Of a stretch of DNA of 64,000 bases, positions 33,289 to 41,865 are shown piece by piece (positions within the stretch are counted from its first letter, which is position 1; each line of letters begins with the position of its first letter). The notes beneath the pieces are model-generated. The model did no database searches. It was given only the letters and a program-made list of their open reading frames with translations, and was not told the DNA's origin. Where the stretch lies: NCBI GenBank assembly GCA_964396245.1, contig CAYNEO010000011.1:14254-78253 (forward strand), read 5' to 3'. This DNA is from CAYNEO01 sp964396245 (lineage in GTDB: Bacteria > Zixibacteria > MSB-5A5 > GN15 > FEB-12). Both the position numbers and the translations under genes were made by a program.

Positions 33289-35529
33289 ACCGAGAATGGC
33301 CAGTAAGTGGCCGAACTTCGGGTTAGCTCGCATCTTAGAGTAGTAAGGCATAACTGCCATGAGAATCAATTCGGCATCGCGGCGGCGGATTGACTCGTGG
33401 AGACAGGCTGCCGCGGAATCCTCGTCGCCTAGCATGAAATGCAGCGCCGCCAGATAAGGTTGAGAGACATATTCGTTCTGTTGGCGCGTCAACAACTGGT
33501 CTAGCGACTGGCTTGCAACAGCGGTATTACCCTCACCGGCGTGGACCAGAGACCATAAGGTCAGACTCATAGCGCCGTCATCGGATACTTCACGGCTGCG
33601 CATGAGGTGCTTCAAGCCCTTCTCCCGATTACCCAGAGCGATGTGGCACCACCCGGTCAGGGCATACGTAAAATCGCTGGCAATCTCAAGTTCCTCGGCC
33701 CGTTCAAGGTATTCGAGCGCCTGCTGATACCGACAGCGGCGAACATAATGCCAACCGAACATCGTGAGCGCCACAACAGAAAGGGGATCGCGGTGAAGCG
33801 CCGTTTCGAGGTGGTGTTCGGCCTCATCCTGACGGCCGATGTATGTCAGAAGTTCACCGAACCACTGATGCGCCGTAGCGTGGCCGGGGCTGAGTTCCAG
33901 GGCTCTTCGGAAAGCTTGCTCGGCGTCATCCCAGGCCCAATCATAGTACGTCAGTAGCCCGCCGAGAGTCGCATGGGCGTCGGCAAGATGGTCGTCAAGT
34001 TCCAGTGCGCGGTGCGCGGAGGTGCGCGCCCGGGCAATAGCGTCTCTCGGCGTCATGTAATCGTAAGCAAATAGCAGGAAATACACGTCGGCCAATCCGG
34101 CCCGGGCGGGTGCATACTCGGGCGCCAGACTGATACTCTGTTGCAAGTGTTCCAGAGCCTTGCGGAATGAGTCGGCCGACCGATGATTCATTTCATACCG
34201 GGCCCGGCTGTATAATTCATATGCTTCGACAGGCACGTCGCGAGACGTCCGGCGTGTGGAACGCAATTTGTCCAGCTCCAGTTTCAACTTATCCACGATC
34301 GCGCGGGCGATGTCGTCCTGGATGGCGAAGATATCCGATAATTCCCGATCATACCGTTCCGACCACAGGTGATATCCGCTCGAGACCTCGATCAGCTGCG
34401 CGGTAATACGTACTCGCTGACCCGCTTTCCGTACACTTCCCTCAACCAGGTATGCCACTCCGAGTTTTCGGCCGAGATCCCGAATATCCCCCTTGTGACC
34501 TTTGAAAGCAAAGGCGGAGGTCCGGGCCACAACGCGCAGACCGGGAACATGATTAAGATCGCTGATAATATCTTCAGCTATACCGTCGCAGAAGTATTCC
34601 TGGTCGGGGTCCGCACTAAGATTGACAAAAGGCAAGACCGCGACCGACGGTATCCGGGCATCCCGGTCACTTCCGGTCTCCCCTGCCCGAAGCAGCGCCA
34701 CGAGTTCGTCGCGGACATCAGCCGCCGTCCGAAATCGATCAGCAGGATTTTTCTCAAGCAGCCTGATGATCAACGTACCCAGTCGAACCGGCAATTCAGA
34801 GCGGATGTTTCCCGGTGGTTCGGGTTGATCGTATGCGATAGCGTGCAGGGTAGCCGCCTCGCTTTCTCGTCGAAATGGGTTTCGGCCGGTAACCAACTCG
34901 TACAGAACGATTCCAAGAGAAAACAGATCACTGCGTGGATCGACTTCGTGGCCATTGACCTGTTCCGGAGACATATACCCGATGGTGCCGAGGGTTGAGC
35001 CTGTTTTGGTAAGATGTTCGCCCCCCCGGACTACGGCCAGGCCAAAGTCGACAATTCGCACCCTTCCTTGCGAGTCGATCAAAATATTGCCGGGTTTAAT
35101 ATCTCGGTGAACGATCCCCTTTGCGTGCGCCGCCTGTATTCCCTCGCAGAGCTGGATCGCCAACTGAATGGTCTCTTCGAAACTCAGATTCTTCCCGGCA
35201 GCAACTTCTTGCAGCGACTGCCCTTCGACGTGCTCCATCACGAGAAACGGGCGGCCCTGATGATCGGCCACTTCGTGAATAGTCACGACATTGGGATGGG
35301 CGAGTTTGGCCGCCGCCCGGGCCTCGCGCAGAAACCGCAACCGCGAGTCCTCCTGTTGCGATAAGTGTCCGGAAAGCAGCTTAATCGCCACATGGCGCTC
35401 CAGACGGCTGTCCTTTGCCAGGTAAACTTCACCCATACCACCGGCGCCGAGCCTCTTGATAAGTCGATACCGGCCTATCTCGGAGCCAGGGGCAAGCGCC
35501 ACAAATGATCTGGTAAGGTCCTCTTCCAT
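33256..35529 (-). CDS. Ser/Thr protein kinase with TolB/FlgO-like domain and TPR repeats (second paralogue)
   Basis: 757 residues with the same layout as the protein at 8177-10471. The kinase domain has GAGGMGEVYLAKD, AIKLL, HRDIKPGN, DFGLA and GYMSPEQVN; then SVAVLPFVNLS, EGSVRK and YHLWSERYDR of the TolB/FlgO-like module; then TPRs. It is cytoplasmic. A promoter TTGCTA-N17-TATATT and a short GC hairpin (35544-35563) in the leader precede the ATG. The two paralogues share promoter architecture, so they may respond together. Substrates are unknown. The 3-prime end overlaps the convergent secreted-protein gene. Confidence 0.88.
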   Translation of the reverse strand: MEEDLTRSFVALAPGSEIGRYRLIKRLGAGGMGEVYLAKDSRLERHVAIKLLSGHLSQQEDSRLRFLREARAAAKLAHPNVVTIHEVADHQGRPFLVMEHVEGQSLQEVAAGKNLSFEETIQLAIQLCEGIQAAHAKGIVHRDIKPGNILIDSQGRVRIVDFGLAVVRGGEHLTKTGSTLGTIGYMSPEQVNGHEVDPRSDLFSLGIVLYELVTGRNPFRRESEAATLHAIAYDQPEPPGNIRSELPVRLGTLIIRLLEKNPADRFRTAADVRDELVALLRAGETGSDRDARIPSVAVLPFVNLSADPDQEYFCDGIAEDIISDLNHVPGLRVVARTSAFAFKGHKGDIRDLGRKLGVAYLVEGSVRKAGQRVRITAQLIEVSSGYHLWSERYDRELSDIFAIQDDIARAIVDKLKLELDKLRSTRRTSRDVPVEAYELYSRARYEMNHRSADSFRKALEHLQQSISLAPEYAPARAGLADVYFLLFAYDYMTPRDAIARARTSAHRALELDDHLADAHATLGGLLTYYDWAWDDAEQAFRRALELSPGHATAHQWFGELLTYIGRQDEAEHHLETALHRDPLSVVALTMFGWHYVRRCRYQQALEYLERAEELEIASDFTYALTGWCHIALGNREKGLKHLMRSREVSDDGAMSLTLWSLVHAGEGNTAVASQSLDQLLTRQQNEYVSQPYLAALHFMLGDEDSAAACLHESIRRRDAELILMAVMPYYSKMRANPKFGHLLAILGLPGSPVPDQQ

Positions 35530-35570
35530 CGTATCCTCTATCCCCGGGCAAATCTCCGCCCGGACCGTTT

Positions 35571-35599
35571 AATATAGATAACTTTGGTCCATATAGCAA
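35571..35599 (-). promoter_or_regulatory. Sigma70-like promoter of the second kinase-TPR gene
   Basis: On the minus strand TTGCTA (35594-35599), 17-base spacer, TATATT (35571-35576). Predicted start near 35564, leader about 35 bases, containing the hairpin CCGGGC-N8-GCCCGG (35544-35563) just before the ribosome-binding region. Confidence 0.6.
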
Positions 35600-35802
35600 G
35601 TTAATCCGGCCCGGGCCCTTCTTTGAGTTTGGCTCCGGTTTGCAACTCGCTGTCCTGCAATTAGGTAGCCCCTGTTGTGGCCGGCGCCGCGGCCGTCAAT
35701 CCTGACGCTCGTATTGAAATCCCCCTGGAAAAAAAACATGCATCGTTTACCGATGGGTCCACGTATTGAGACTGTCTGAACAGTATGCAGGGAGAAACCA
35801 AA

Positions 35803-36312
35803 ATGATACGCAACCTGAAGTTCGTTTGGGCAGGGCTGATTGTCGTTCTGCTGATTGGAGGCTGTGGTTCTATGTCTGAGAAGTTTGACCCGGTGGCGGA
35901 AAGACCCGTGGTCGAGCAGGTCATCAAGAACTCGATTACGTGGGCGATGAACAAAGACACGGAGTTGCTTTACGGGTCATTTATCAATGACTCCACCCTG
36001 TTCTATTTCAGCCCGGACAATGCCGGCACTATCTCCGGTTTTGACGCCTTTACGAAGTTGACCGAAGAAGTATTCATGAACCCGGCGTTCAAGGCGGTCG
36101 GTTCCGATTTCAAGGACATGCGGGTCACCTTCTCGAATTCCGGTGAATGCGCCTGGTGGTCGTGCTACCTCGACGACTTTAACGAATGGGACGGCAGGCC
36201 GGCCAACTGGGAGAATGTTCGCTGGACGGGTGTGCTCGAGAAAATCAACGGTGAGTGGAAAATACGGCAGATGCACTTTTCCCATGCTGTTGAGGATTTC
36301 CGGGACGCCTGA
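35803..36312 (+). CDS. NTF2/SnoaL-like lipoprotein
   Basis: 169 residues from ATG 35803 (AGGGAG 8 bases upstream; an ATG six codons earlier is disfavoured). A lipoprotein signal ends in LLIGGCGS, so the protein is membrane anchored. The mature part has the NTF2-like pattern: a long N-terminal helix (VVEQVIKNSITWAMNKDTELL), an FDAFTKLTEEVF helix, and a curved sheet ending GEWKIRQMHFSH, typical of the DUF4440/SnoaL_3 group. Such folds bind small ligands or act as simple enzymes; no catalytic residues can be assigned. Confidence 0.75.
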   Translation: MIRNLKFVWAGLIVVLLIGGCGSMSEKFDPVAERPVVEQVIKNSITWAMNKDTELLYGSFINDSTLFYFSPDNAGTISGFDAFTKLTEEVFMNPAFKAVGSDFKDMRVTFSNSGECAWWSCYLDDFNEWDGRPANWENVRWTGVLEKINGEWKIRQMHFSHAVEDFRDA

Positions 36313-36607
36313 AAAGCGCCCGGGATAAGGCATTCTTGGAGCGATTTAGAAGTGGTAGCTTCTTAGCGGGGTCGTCATGATTTATGCGACCGTTTTCGGC
36401 ACTGTCTTCGGTCTTTCATTTTGTATTAGCCGCGTTGATTCGACAAAGAAGGGGTCGGCGGTAAAAACTCGGGGGCGCCTCTGCCCGAATGCATGAATCG
36501 GGGAGTTCACGCATAAATCTCGGCGCGGGCTGGCGAAAGTCGCAATCTATAGCTATAGGTACCAGACACGCGGTTCCGTCGGATCCGCACAATTTGAAAC
36601 ATGGCAA

Positions 36608-37036
36608 TTAATGTCCGGCTCCCCAGTTCCGCTTGAAGTTCTCCCCGAGATCAAAGATGAAGTCCTTCACTTTCAATACCTTGCCGCCTGCGACCTCAAT
36701 CACCGTCACGCCGCTATTCTCCCCTTTTCTCCCCTCACGATTCGTGAGGTAAATGTCCCATCGTACCGAGATGACGTTGTTGCCCGACAGGGCAAAGATA
36801 TTCTTCACACAGATGTCTTGAATGTGGAAGCATATTTCGGGAAATTGTTGAAAAAAGCGGCGAAACCAACTTTCGACTGATTGCGTCCCTTCGAACACAC
36901 CGCTCTCCGGGATATCTCCCGGATAGATGAAAACACCGTCGTCACGCCAGCCGGACATGAACCTCTCCAAATCGTGCCTGTTCATTGCATCGAAAGCGGT
37001 TGCTATCGCTTTTCTGGCCATAATTGCACCAATCAT
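36608..37036 (-). CDS. SnoaL-like (NTF2-fold) protein
   Basis: 142 residues, cytoplasmic. It opens with the classical SnoaL helix RKAIATAFDAMNRHDLERFMSGW, then DDGVFIYPG, a helix TQSVESWFRRFFQQFP and C-terminal strands ending with VIEVAGGKVLKVKDFIF. The family includes polyketide cyclases and ester-binding proteins; the usual catalytic Asp/His cannot be placed with certainty. It is convergent with the NTF2-like lipoprotein gene. The 295-base gap between them contains only a 12-bp palindrome CTATAGCTATAG at 36547-36558. Confidence 0.75.
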   Translation of the reverse strand: MIGAIMARKAIATAFDAMNRHDLERFMSGWRDDGVFIYPGDIPESGVFEGTQSVESWFRRFFQQFPEICFHIQDICVKNIFALSGNNVISVRWDIYLTNREGRKGENSGVTVIEVAGGKVLKVKDFIFDLGENFKRNWGAGH

Positions 37037-37328
37037 AACACGCTCCGCAAAAACCCAGTCTCGGAAACAGACAAGTTGCTCAATAATAATAGCAGTCTAT
37101 CAAAGCGGAGACGGGCTTCCAAAGAAAAAAAGCGGGCCCCGGCCGCAGTGCACCCGAGAGTCCTGCTCGCACGCGATCTAGAGAACCACCCCGCTCCCCA
37201 CAAAATAGAAACCTGCCCTGAGGACCGGTTGTACAAATAGCATACAAGCGCAACAATCGTGCGACGGGGAATTGTCACGGCAATCATGTTCTCATCACAT
37301 ACACACATTAGAGCGAGGGTGTACTTGC

Positions 37329-38537
37329 ATGAAGCAATTGTTAATGGCCACCATTGCAGCTCCGGCGTTCCTTTGTCTGTTCGTATCATGCGGCGCCGTG
37401 TCCAAACGGATGCCCGATGAACTCGATCGGATGCACAAGTTCCTGACCAAGGATGATCCGCAGGTCTGCCGGAATTATCACTACAACTTCGAGCGCGAGG
37501 CTCCGAGGCTGTACGGGGATCAACAGACCGATTCCATTCTTGACATAATCGACTACATCAAGACCGAGTGCGGCCCGACATCCAATTTGGAAGTCACTCG
37601 CGCCCTGGTGTTGATCGACAGGGGGCAGTTCGATGATTCTCTGATTGGATCATCGACCATCCCTCAGATGCTTCGTTACCGTTCCAGAGAAGAGCGACTG
37701 AGCAACTTTGGTCTCTGGGCCCTGTTGTACGGGTCATCGGAACCGGTGGATAACACGCATGATCGATTCGAAGAGTTCGAAACGGGACTGGCGGAAAAGA
37801 CAGCGTCCGACAGCGGAGCTGTGGCTGAAGCCAGGGCTATCGGCTTGTTTTACAGCGGTAAGTTCGACAGCGCCTTCAGTTATATTCAATCTGAGAAGCT
37901 CCGCGGTACAGCCCTGCAAAACCGCTATGAAGAGTTCGCTCAGGAAATAAAGCAGAAGTACCGGACGCGGGGTAATATCGCCCTGCTCATCGGTAACTGG
38001 AGCGGGACAAGCGGGGGTGATGTAATCGGCAGCCATCCTGACCTGGGGTTTCAAATGGGGGGCGAGGGTGAACACTGGCGGATAGACGGCATTCTCAGCT
38101 ACCGGTTTGCCCCGACGACCAGGGAGTATCTTGTGAGTTCGGGTAGTAGCCTGCTTTCGACCAAACATTTCGACAGTTGGATGGTCGGTCTCGATGTCGG
38201 CTACAAGTTTATCGACAACGGCAGTATCAGCACCGACATGTTCTTCGGCATCGGGTATGACGCGATTTACAGTGCGCCGCTGGCAGCTGATGAGCGTATC
38301 ACACATAGTTCGGCGGCGTTCAGTGTCGGGCTGCGACACAGAATCTTCTTTAACCAGCGCACCGGTTGGTACCTGGGCGGTGTTTTGCGCTATAGCGTGG
38401 TTGATTACGCCAACCCGGGCGGCTCACCGTTGCCGGGAAATACGCTGACAATCTCGCTGGTGACCGGGTGGAGCTATCACTATACACTCAAACAGTTTCT
38501 GGAGAAGCTTAACTACAAGGGGGATTGGCGAAGTTAA
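37329..38537 (+). CDS. Lipoprotein of unknown function with beta-barrel-like C-terminal half
   Basis: 402 residues from ATG 37329, chosen because the lipoprotein signal starts there (MKQLLMATIAAPAFLC, lipobox Cys in FVSCGA). Residues about 20-200 are mainly helical and TPR-like (DELDRMHKFLTKDDPQV, FSYIQSEKLRGTALQNRYEE). Residues about 205-400 alternate polar and hydrophobic strands with Gly (GGEGEHWRIDGILSYRF, SWMVGLDVGYKF, AAFSVGLRHRIFF, WYLGGVLRYSVVDY), resembling an outer-membrane barrel. An anchored helical domain joined to a barrel suggests an outer-membrane assembly or channel role. No family recognised. Confidence 0.65.
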   Translation: MKQLLMATIAAPAFLCLFVSCGAVSKRMPDELDRMHKFLTKDDPQVCRNYHYNFEREAPRLYGDQQTDSILDIIDYIKTECGPTSNLEVTRALVLIDRGQFDDSLIGSSTIPQMLRYRSREERLSNFGLWALLYGSSEPVDNTHDRFEEFETGLAEKTASDSGAVAEARAIGLFYSGKFDSAFSYIQSEKLRGTALQNRYEEFAQEIKQKYRTRGNIALLIGNWSGTSGGDVIGSHPDLGFQMGGEGEHWRIDGILSYRFAPTTREYLVSSGSSLLSTKHFDSWMVGLDVGYKFIDNGSISTDMFFGIGYDAIYSAPLAADERITHSSAAFSVGLRHRIFFNQRTGWYLGGVLRYSVVDYANPGGSPLPGNTLTISLVTGWSYHYTLKQFLEKLNYKGDWRS

Positions 38538-38555
38538 CGGCATGCGGACAATAAT

Positions 38556-38927
38556 CTAACCTGAGGGCGTCCCCTGGTGAAAGACCATACGCCAGGAACC
38601 GTTGATGAGCTTCCAGATAGAGCTACGTAAAGAACGAATGCCGCCTTCTCGCCTGTCCAATGTGGCAGTTGCGCGGTATGTGACCAGAGCAACGTCGGGC
38701 GCCAGTTGCAGCAGCTTGAAGTCGGCTATAGATAAACGGATGGGTGACTCGGTGGCGAGTTCTTCGAGGATAGCCTGCTTGTTATAGATTCGGCCGCCGC
38801 TTCCGAATTCGACGAATTCATCGGCGAGCAGTTCGGCAATTTTCGCAGGAGAGCGACGGACCTCGGGTTTGAGCAGATCTTGCTCGAGGCGGAGGAGCAG
38901 TTGTTCGAGGGTTTCTTCGGTTTCCAT
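38556..38927 (-). CDS. DUF4440-like NTF2-fold protein
   Basis: 123 residues from ATG 38927 with AAGG about 9 bases upstream; the longer frame up to 38960 would need a TTG start and overlap the upstream gene. It has the DUF4440 pattern: LLLRLEQDLLKPEVRRSP, LLADEFVEFGSGGRIYNK, VALVTYRATATLD, and a final strand WRMVFHQGTP. It is the third NTF2-fold protein within 3 kb. It lies 19 bases after the YiiX-like gene on the same strand and may be in its operon. Confidence 0.75.
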   Translation of the reverse strand: METEETLEQLLLRLEQDLLKPEVRRSPAKIAELLADEFVEFGSGGRIYNKQAILEELATESPIRLSIADFKLLQLAPDVALVTYRATATLDRREGGIRSLRSSIWKLINGSWRMVFHQGTPSG

Positions 38928-38946
38928 GATTGCAACCTTCGATATT

Positions 38947-39561
38947 TTAGTGTTCGGCAACCGTCTGCAACTGCCCAGAGGAGAACATCTGTGCAGGCGA
39001 AATAACTGTCTCGTTGATCGGGATACTATCCCCGTATCGTTCCCTCATCGTGGCTTTGACTACCGGTTCGGACAGATCGAAGTCTTGCAGCTTCTGTAAG
39101 TCGCCGATACGGATGCCGAGACCACGATCATAGATTTTCCATACGAGTTCCGAGCAATATACGCGATCATCAGACCACTCGAATGTGAGATCGTAGGGTT
39201 TTCCTTCAAATTCCTTTGCTGCTTGACGGAGTTTCGAGATTCTCTCAGGAGTGAGGATTGTCTCGGCGTCCCGGAGACGTTTGACGACATAGTGACTACC
39301 CTCACCACGTGCTGTCCACTTGTCCAGTGGCGTATACCGCACTGTCTTTATTGCTTCATAGACGTACGGCTTGCCGTCCCGAATAGATATAATCCCCATA
39401 TGGCTGTATTTGGAATGGGTTGCCTTTTGAATAGCGGCACTCTGTGCCGATTTTGAGGTCTGGAAGATGATGTCGCCGTCTTTAACCGCGTCCTGCAACC
39501 GGTCAGTACAGCCGGCAAAAATGAGCAGAATAACGTTCAAATACAATAGCAGCCTTTTCAT
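38947..39561 (-). CDS. YiiX/YebB-like cysteine hydrolase lipoprotein
   Basis: 204 residues with a lipoprotein signal (LLIFAGCTD). The permuted NlpC/P60 fold of the YiiX/YebB family is recognised by the early GDIIFQTS strand, the catalytic-type His in SKYSHMGIIS and the Cys in DRVYCSELVWKIY. In this permuted arrangement His precedes Cys. Such enzymes cleave amide or ester bonds in cell wall or lipid substrates. Here it would act at the periplasmic face of a membrane. Substrate unknown. Confidence 0.8.
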   Translation of the reverse strand: MKRLLLYLNVILLIFAGCTDRLQDAVKDGDIIFQTSKSAQSAAIQKATHSKYSHMGIISIRDGKPYVYEAIKTVRYTPLDKWTARGEGSHYVVKRLRDAETILTPERISKLRQAAKEFEGKPYDLTFEWSDDRVYCSELVWKIYDRGLGIRIGDLQKLQDFDLSEPVVKATMRERYGDSIPINETVISPAQMFSSGQLQTVAEH

Positions 39562-39733
39562 CCTATCCCCTTGGCTTCCGGGACTGATCTATAACTGGTT
39601 GCGCTTGGATAAGCTAACGCGACCGGTTTTATCAATCAAGTGGTGATTTGCGTCACATCAATTTCTATTGCATCAGGATTGTGTCGTTCATGGTAGATTA
39701 CAGCTCCACGAATACGAGTATATCTGATTCGTA

Positions 39734-41077
39734 TCACGAAGCGTTGCCAACAGCGGCCGGGATGATTCGATACTTCAAAAGGTCGTACTGCTGATCCCAA
39801 AGATCTGGTCGTACGAAGTAGTCACCGGTGAAGACAACGACCATCTGCAGGCTCTCGAAGACAAAGATGCTGTTGCCGCCGTTGCCAAAGGCATAGTAGA
39901 CATCGATAGCACCCACCGGCGTTGCCCACTCGTAAACCCACCAGTTGTAGCCGTAGTGACTGCGAAATGCCGTAGTCGAGCGTGTCACCCAGTCTTCCGC
40001 GACGATTCGATTGCCTTGCCACATACCGCCGTCGAGGTACATCTGACCGATCTTGGCCATATCGATTCCCCTGAGCTCCAGCTTTCCCGAAATCATGGAG
40101 CTGTTAACCGGGTTCCATCCGCTCCAACTGTAATATGCCATGCCCAGGGGTTCGAACACGTGAGCGGCGGCGAATTGCGGCAGAGGCATTTGCGCCTCTC
40201 TTTCCACGACGTGCCCGGCCAGACGATCACAAAGGCTCTCGTAGTTCAGATATGTTCCCGGGGAAAAAGCGACCGGCAAATCGAGGTAGAACTTAATCCA
40301 GTCGCGGGGACCGATGTTATCGATCCAGAGTTCATAGTCTTCACCCTCGAGCAGGAAACCGGCGGTCATGGTCAACAGGTGTTTCAGGGTGATCTCTGCC
40401 TTCCACGACGACCAGTTTCCGAAAGAGTCATATTCCGAAAAAAACGGATAGAGTGGCTCTTCGATACTGCTGATAAACCCGCTGTCGATAGCGATACCCA
40501 TCAGACAGGAGGTGATGGACTTCTCGGCCGAGTAGATGTTCATAGAAGTATTGCGGCCGGCGCCGTTGAAATAATTCTCGAATGCGAGCTTACCGTTCCT
40601 GACGATCAGAAGGCTGTTGATCTTGGGATACGTACCCTTCTCGATATCCGCCGCAACGGATCGAATTTCCGACGGATCGATATTCTCGGCAATGAGACTG
40701 CTCGTTTCCCAGCCTTCGATCTGCAAACCGGTCACCTGTATGGCGAATTCCTGCGAGACGCTCCCCGCGTGGTTGCTCGCCACGACCACTACTTTTGAAT
40801 CAAAGTCACAATCCGATGTCGGCACCCAGGATATAAGGCCGCTCGAAGCATCGACAGTCATCCCGGCGGGCGCCTCGGTCAGGCTGAAAGTCGGCGCCGG
40901 ATTGCCGGTTGCTACCACGGCATAGGTGTACTCTTGATTAATGGTGCCCTGCAGCGGGGCCTCCGAAACGATAGCGGGGCGGACCGGGCTGTTGTCGACG
41001 GATTTGTCGCATCCTTGAAGCAACATCAAGAGGAGGATTAGACCCCCAGAAACTTTTGACACCCTGACAGCGGACAT
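39734..41077 (-). CDS. Class C beta-lactamase-like serine hydrolase lipoprotein with Ig-like domain
   Basis: 447 residues. Lipoprotein signal with Cys in MLLQGCDKS. Residues about 30-110 form a putative Ig domain (EAPLQGTINQEYTYAVVATG, FSLTEAPAGMTVDASSGLISW). The rest is a beta-lactamase/transpeptidase-like domain: S-x-x-K is SAEKS in MNIYSAEKSITSCLMG, followed by the Tyr motif TYLNYES, and a C-terminal GNGGNSIFVFE strand in place of KTG/HxG. Proteins of this class are usually esterases or D-amino-acid peptidases rather than drug-resistance enzymes. It is periplasmic or surface anchored. Confidence 0.83.
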   Translation of the reverse strand: MSAVRVSKVSGGLILLLMLLQGCDKSVDNSPVRPAIVSEAPLQGTINQEYTYAVVATGNPAPTFSLTEAPAGMTVDASSGLISWVPTSDCDFDSKVVVVASNHAGSVSQEFAIQVTGLQIEGWETSSLIAENIDPSEIRSVAADIEKGTYPKINSLLIVRNGKLAFENYFNGAGRNTSMNIYSAEKSITSCLMGIAIDSGFISSIEEPLYPFFSEYDSFGNWSSWKAEITLKHLLTMTAGFLLEGEDYELWIDNIGPRDWIKFYLDLPVAFSPGTYLNYESLCDRLAGHVVEREAQMPLPQFAAAHVFEPLGMAYYSWSGWNPVNSSMISGKLELRGIDMAKIGQMYLDGGMWQGNRIVAEDWVTRSTTAFRSHYGYNWWVYEWATPVGAIDVYYAFGNGGNSIFVFESLQMVVVFTGDYFVRPDLWDQQYDLLKYRIIPAAVGNAS

Positions 41078-41224
41078 AATCGCAATGCGACCCTATCGTT
41101 TAGCCGAATTCGCCTTGTCTATATCACATACGGTGCGGAAGACGAAATGATTCCAGGCAATCAGGGAGTAACGACGTGAGGCTGATTGGTGGGGAGCTAG
41201 TCCTTTCGCACGACAGCGTATAAA

Positions 41225-41686
41225 TCACCGCACCCTGACCACTCTCGTACCGGCTATGCGGTCACCGAATCGGGCGTTGTCCGGTGACTTTGTGATAAGC
41301 ACGACCCCGAGAATGTTCAACACCGGCAGACTGTCCACGACACGAAGCGCGTTCCTCACAATGCTCCTGGTGAGTCCCGGCTTCCGGCCCTCGATGCTCA
41401 TCACCCGGATGCCAACCGCCAACTTGCCCAGGGTCGCTCCGGCAAGACCTTCCAGAAGGATGAAATAGAGGACAATCATTGCCAGAAAGACAAGGCAAAT
41501 GGGGTCGGTCACGAACCACCCGCTGGCCCACCGATGGTCGCTTACACCCATTATCCACGTACCCTTGACTATCCTCGTTACCGGAAAGAACAACAGGCTC
41601 AGAATGGCGAAATCAAGGACAAGGGCCTTGAACCGCGGCCACAGACCGGCGAACTGGTGATTGTCGGAAGACGGTGAGCCCGGCAT
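41225..41686 (-). CDS. RDD-family membrane protein
   Basis: 153 residues from ATG 41686, with GAGG 6 bases upstream (the longer frame needs a TTG). It has the RDD hallmark at the start (AGLWPRFKALVLDFAIL), a long polar loop, a second hydrophobic segment (PICLVFLAMIVLYFILLEGLAG), then ATLGKLAVGIRVMSIEGRKPGL and SIVRNALRVVDSLPVL, the conserved core of the family. RDD proteins have three or so helices and unknown or transport-related functions. It stands alone between two unrelated genes. Confidence 0.82.
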   Translation of the reverse strand: MPGSPSSDNHQFAGLWPRFKALVLDFAILSLLFFPVTRIVKGTWIMGVSDHRWASGWFVTDPICLVFLAMIVLYFILLEGLAGATLGKLAVGIRVMSIEGRKPGLTRSIVRNALRVVDSLPVLNILGVVLITKSPDNARFGDRIAGTRVVRVR

Positions 41687-41865
41687 AGGTTGCCTCAAAT
41701 CCCGCTTGGCTGAGATTATGATTCAACTAACGGAACGCTCCTGTAATATCAGATATTTACGGCACAGATGCACTAGATTTGGCATCAAAAGTAGTGCGGA
41801 TTTTGAGATCTAGCGGTAACGGGTAGGAGCACATGATCGGCGCCATCCGCTGGCGGCACTGTCAA

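Noticed and set aside
39562..39733. Promoter for the YiiX-like gene (TTGATT-N17-TAGCTT or TTAGCT-N17-TTATAG)
   Set aside because: Two overlapping weak options and no way to choose.
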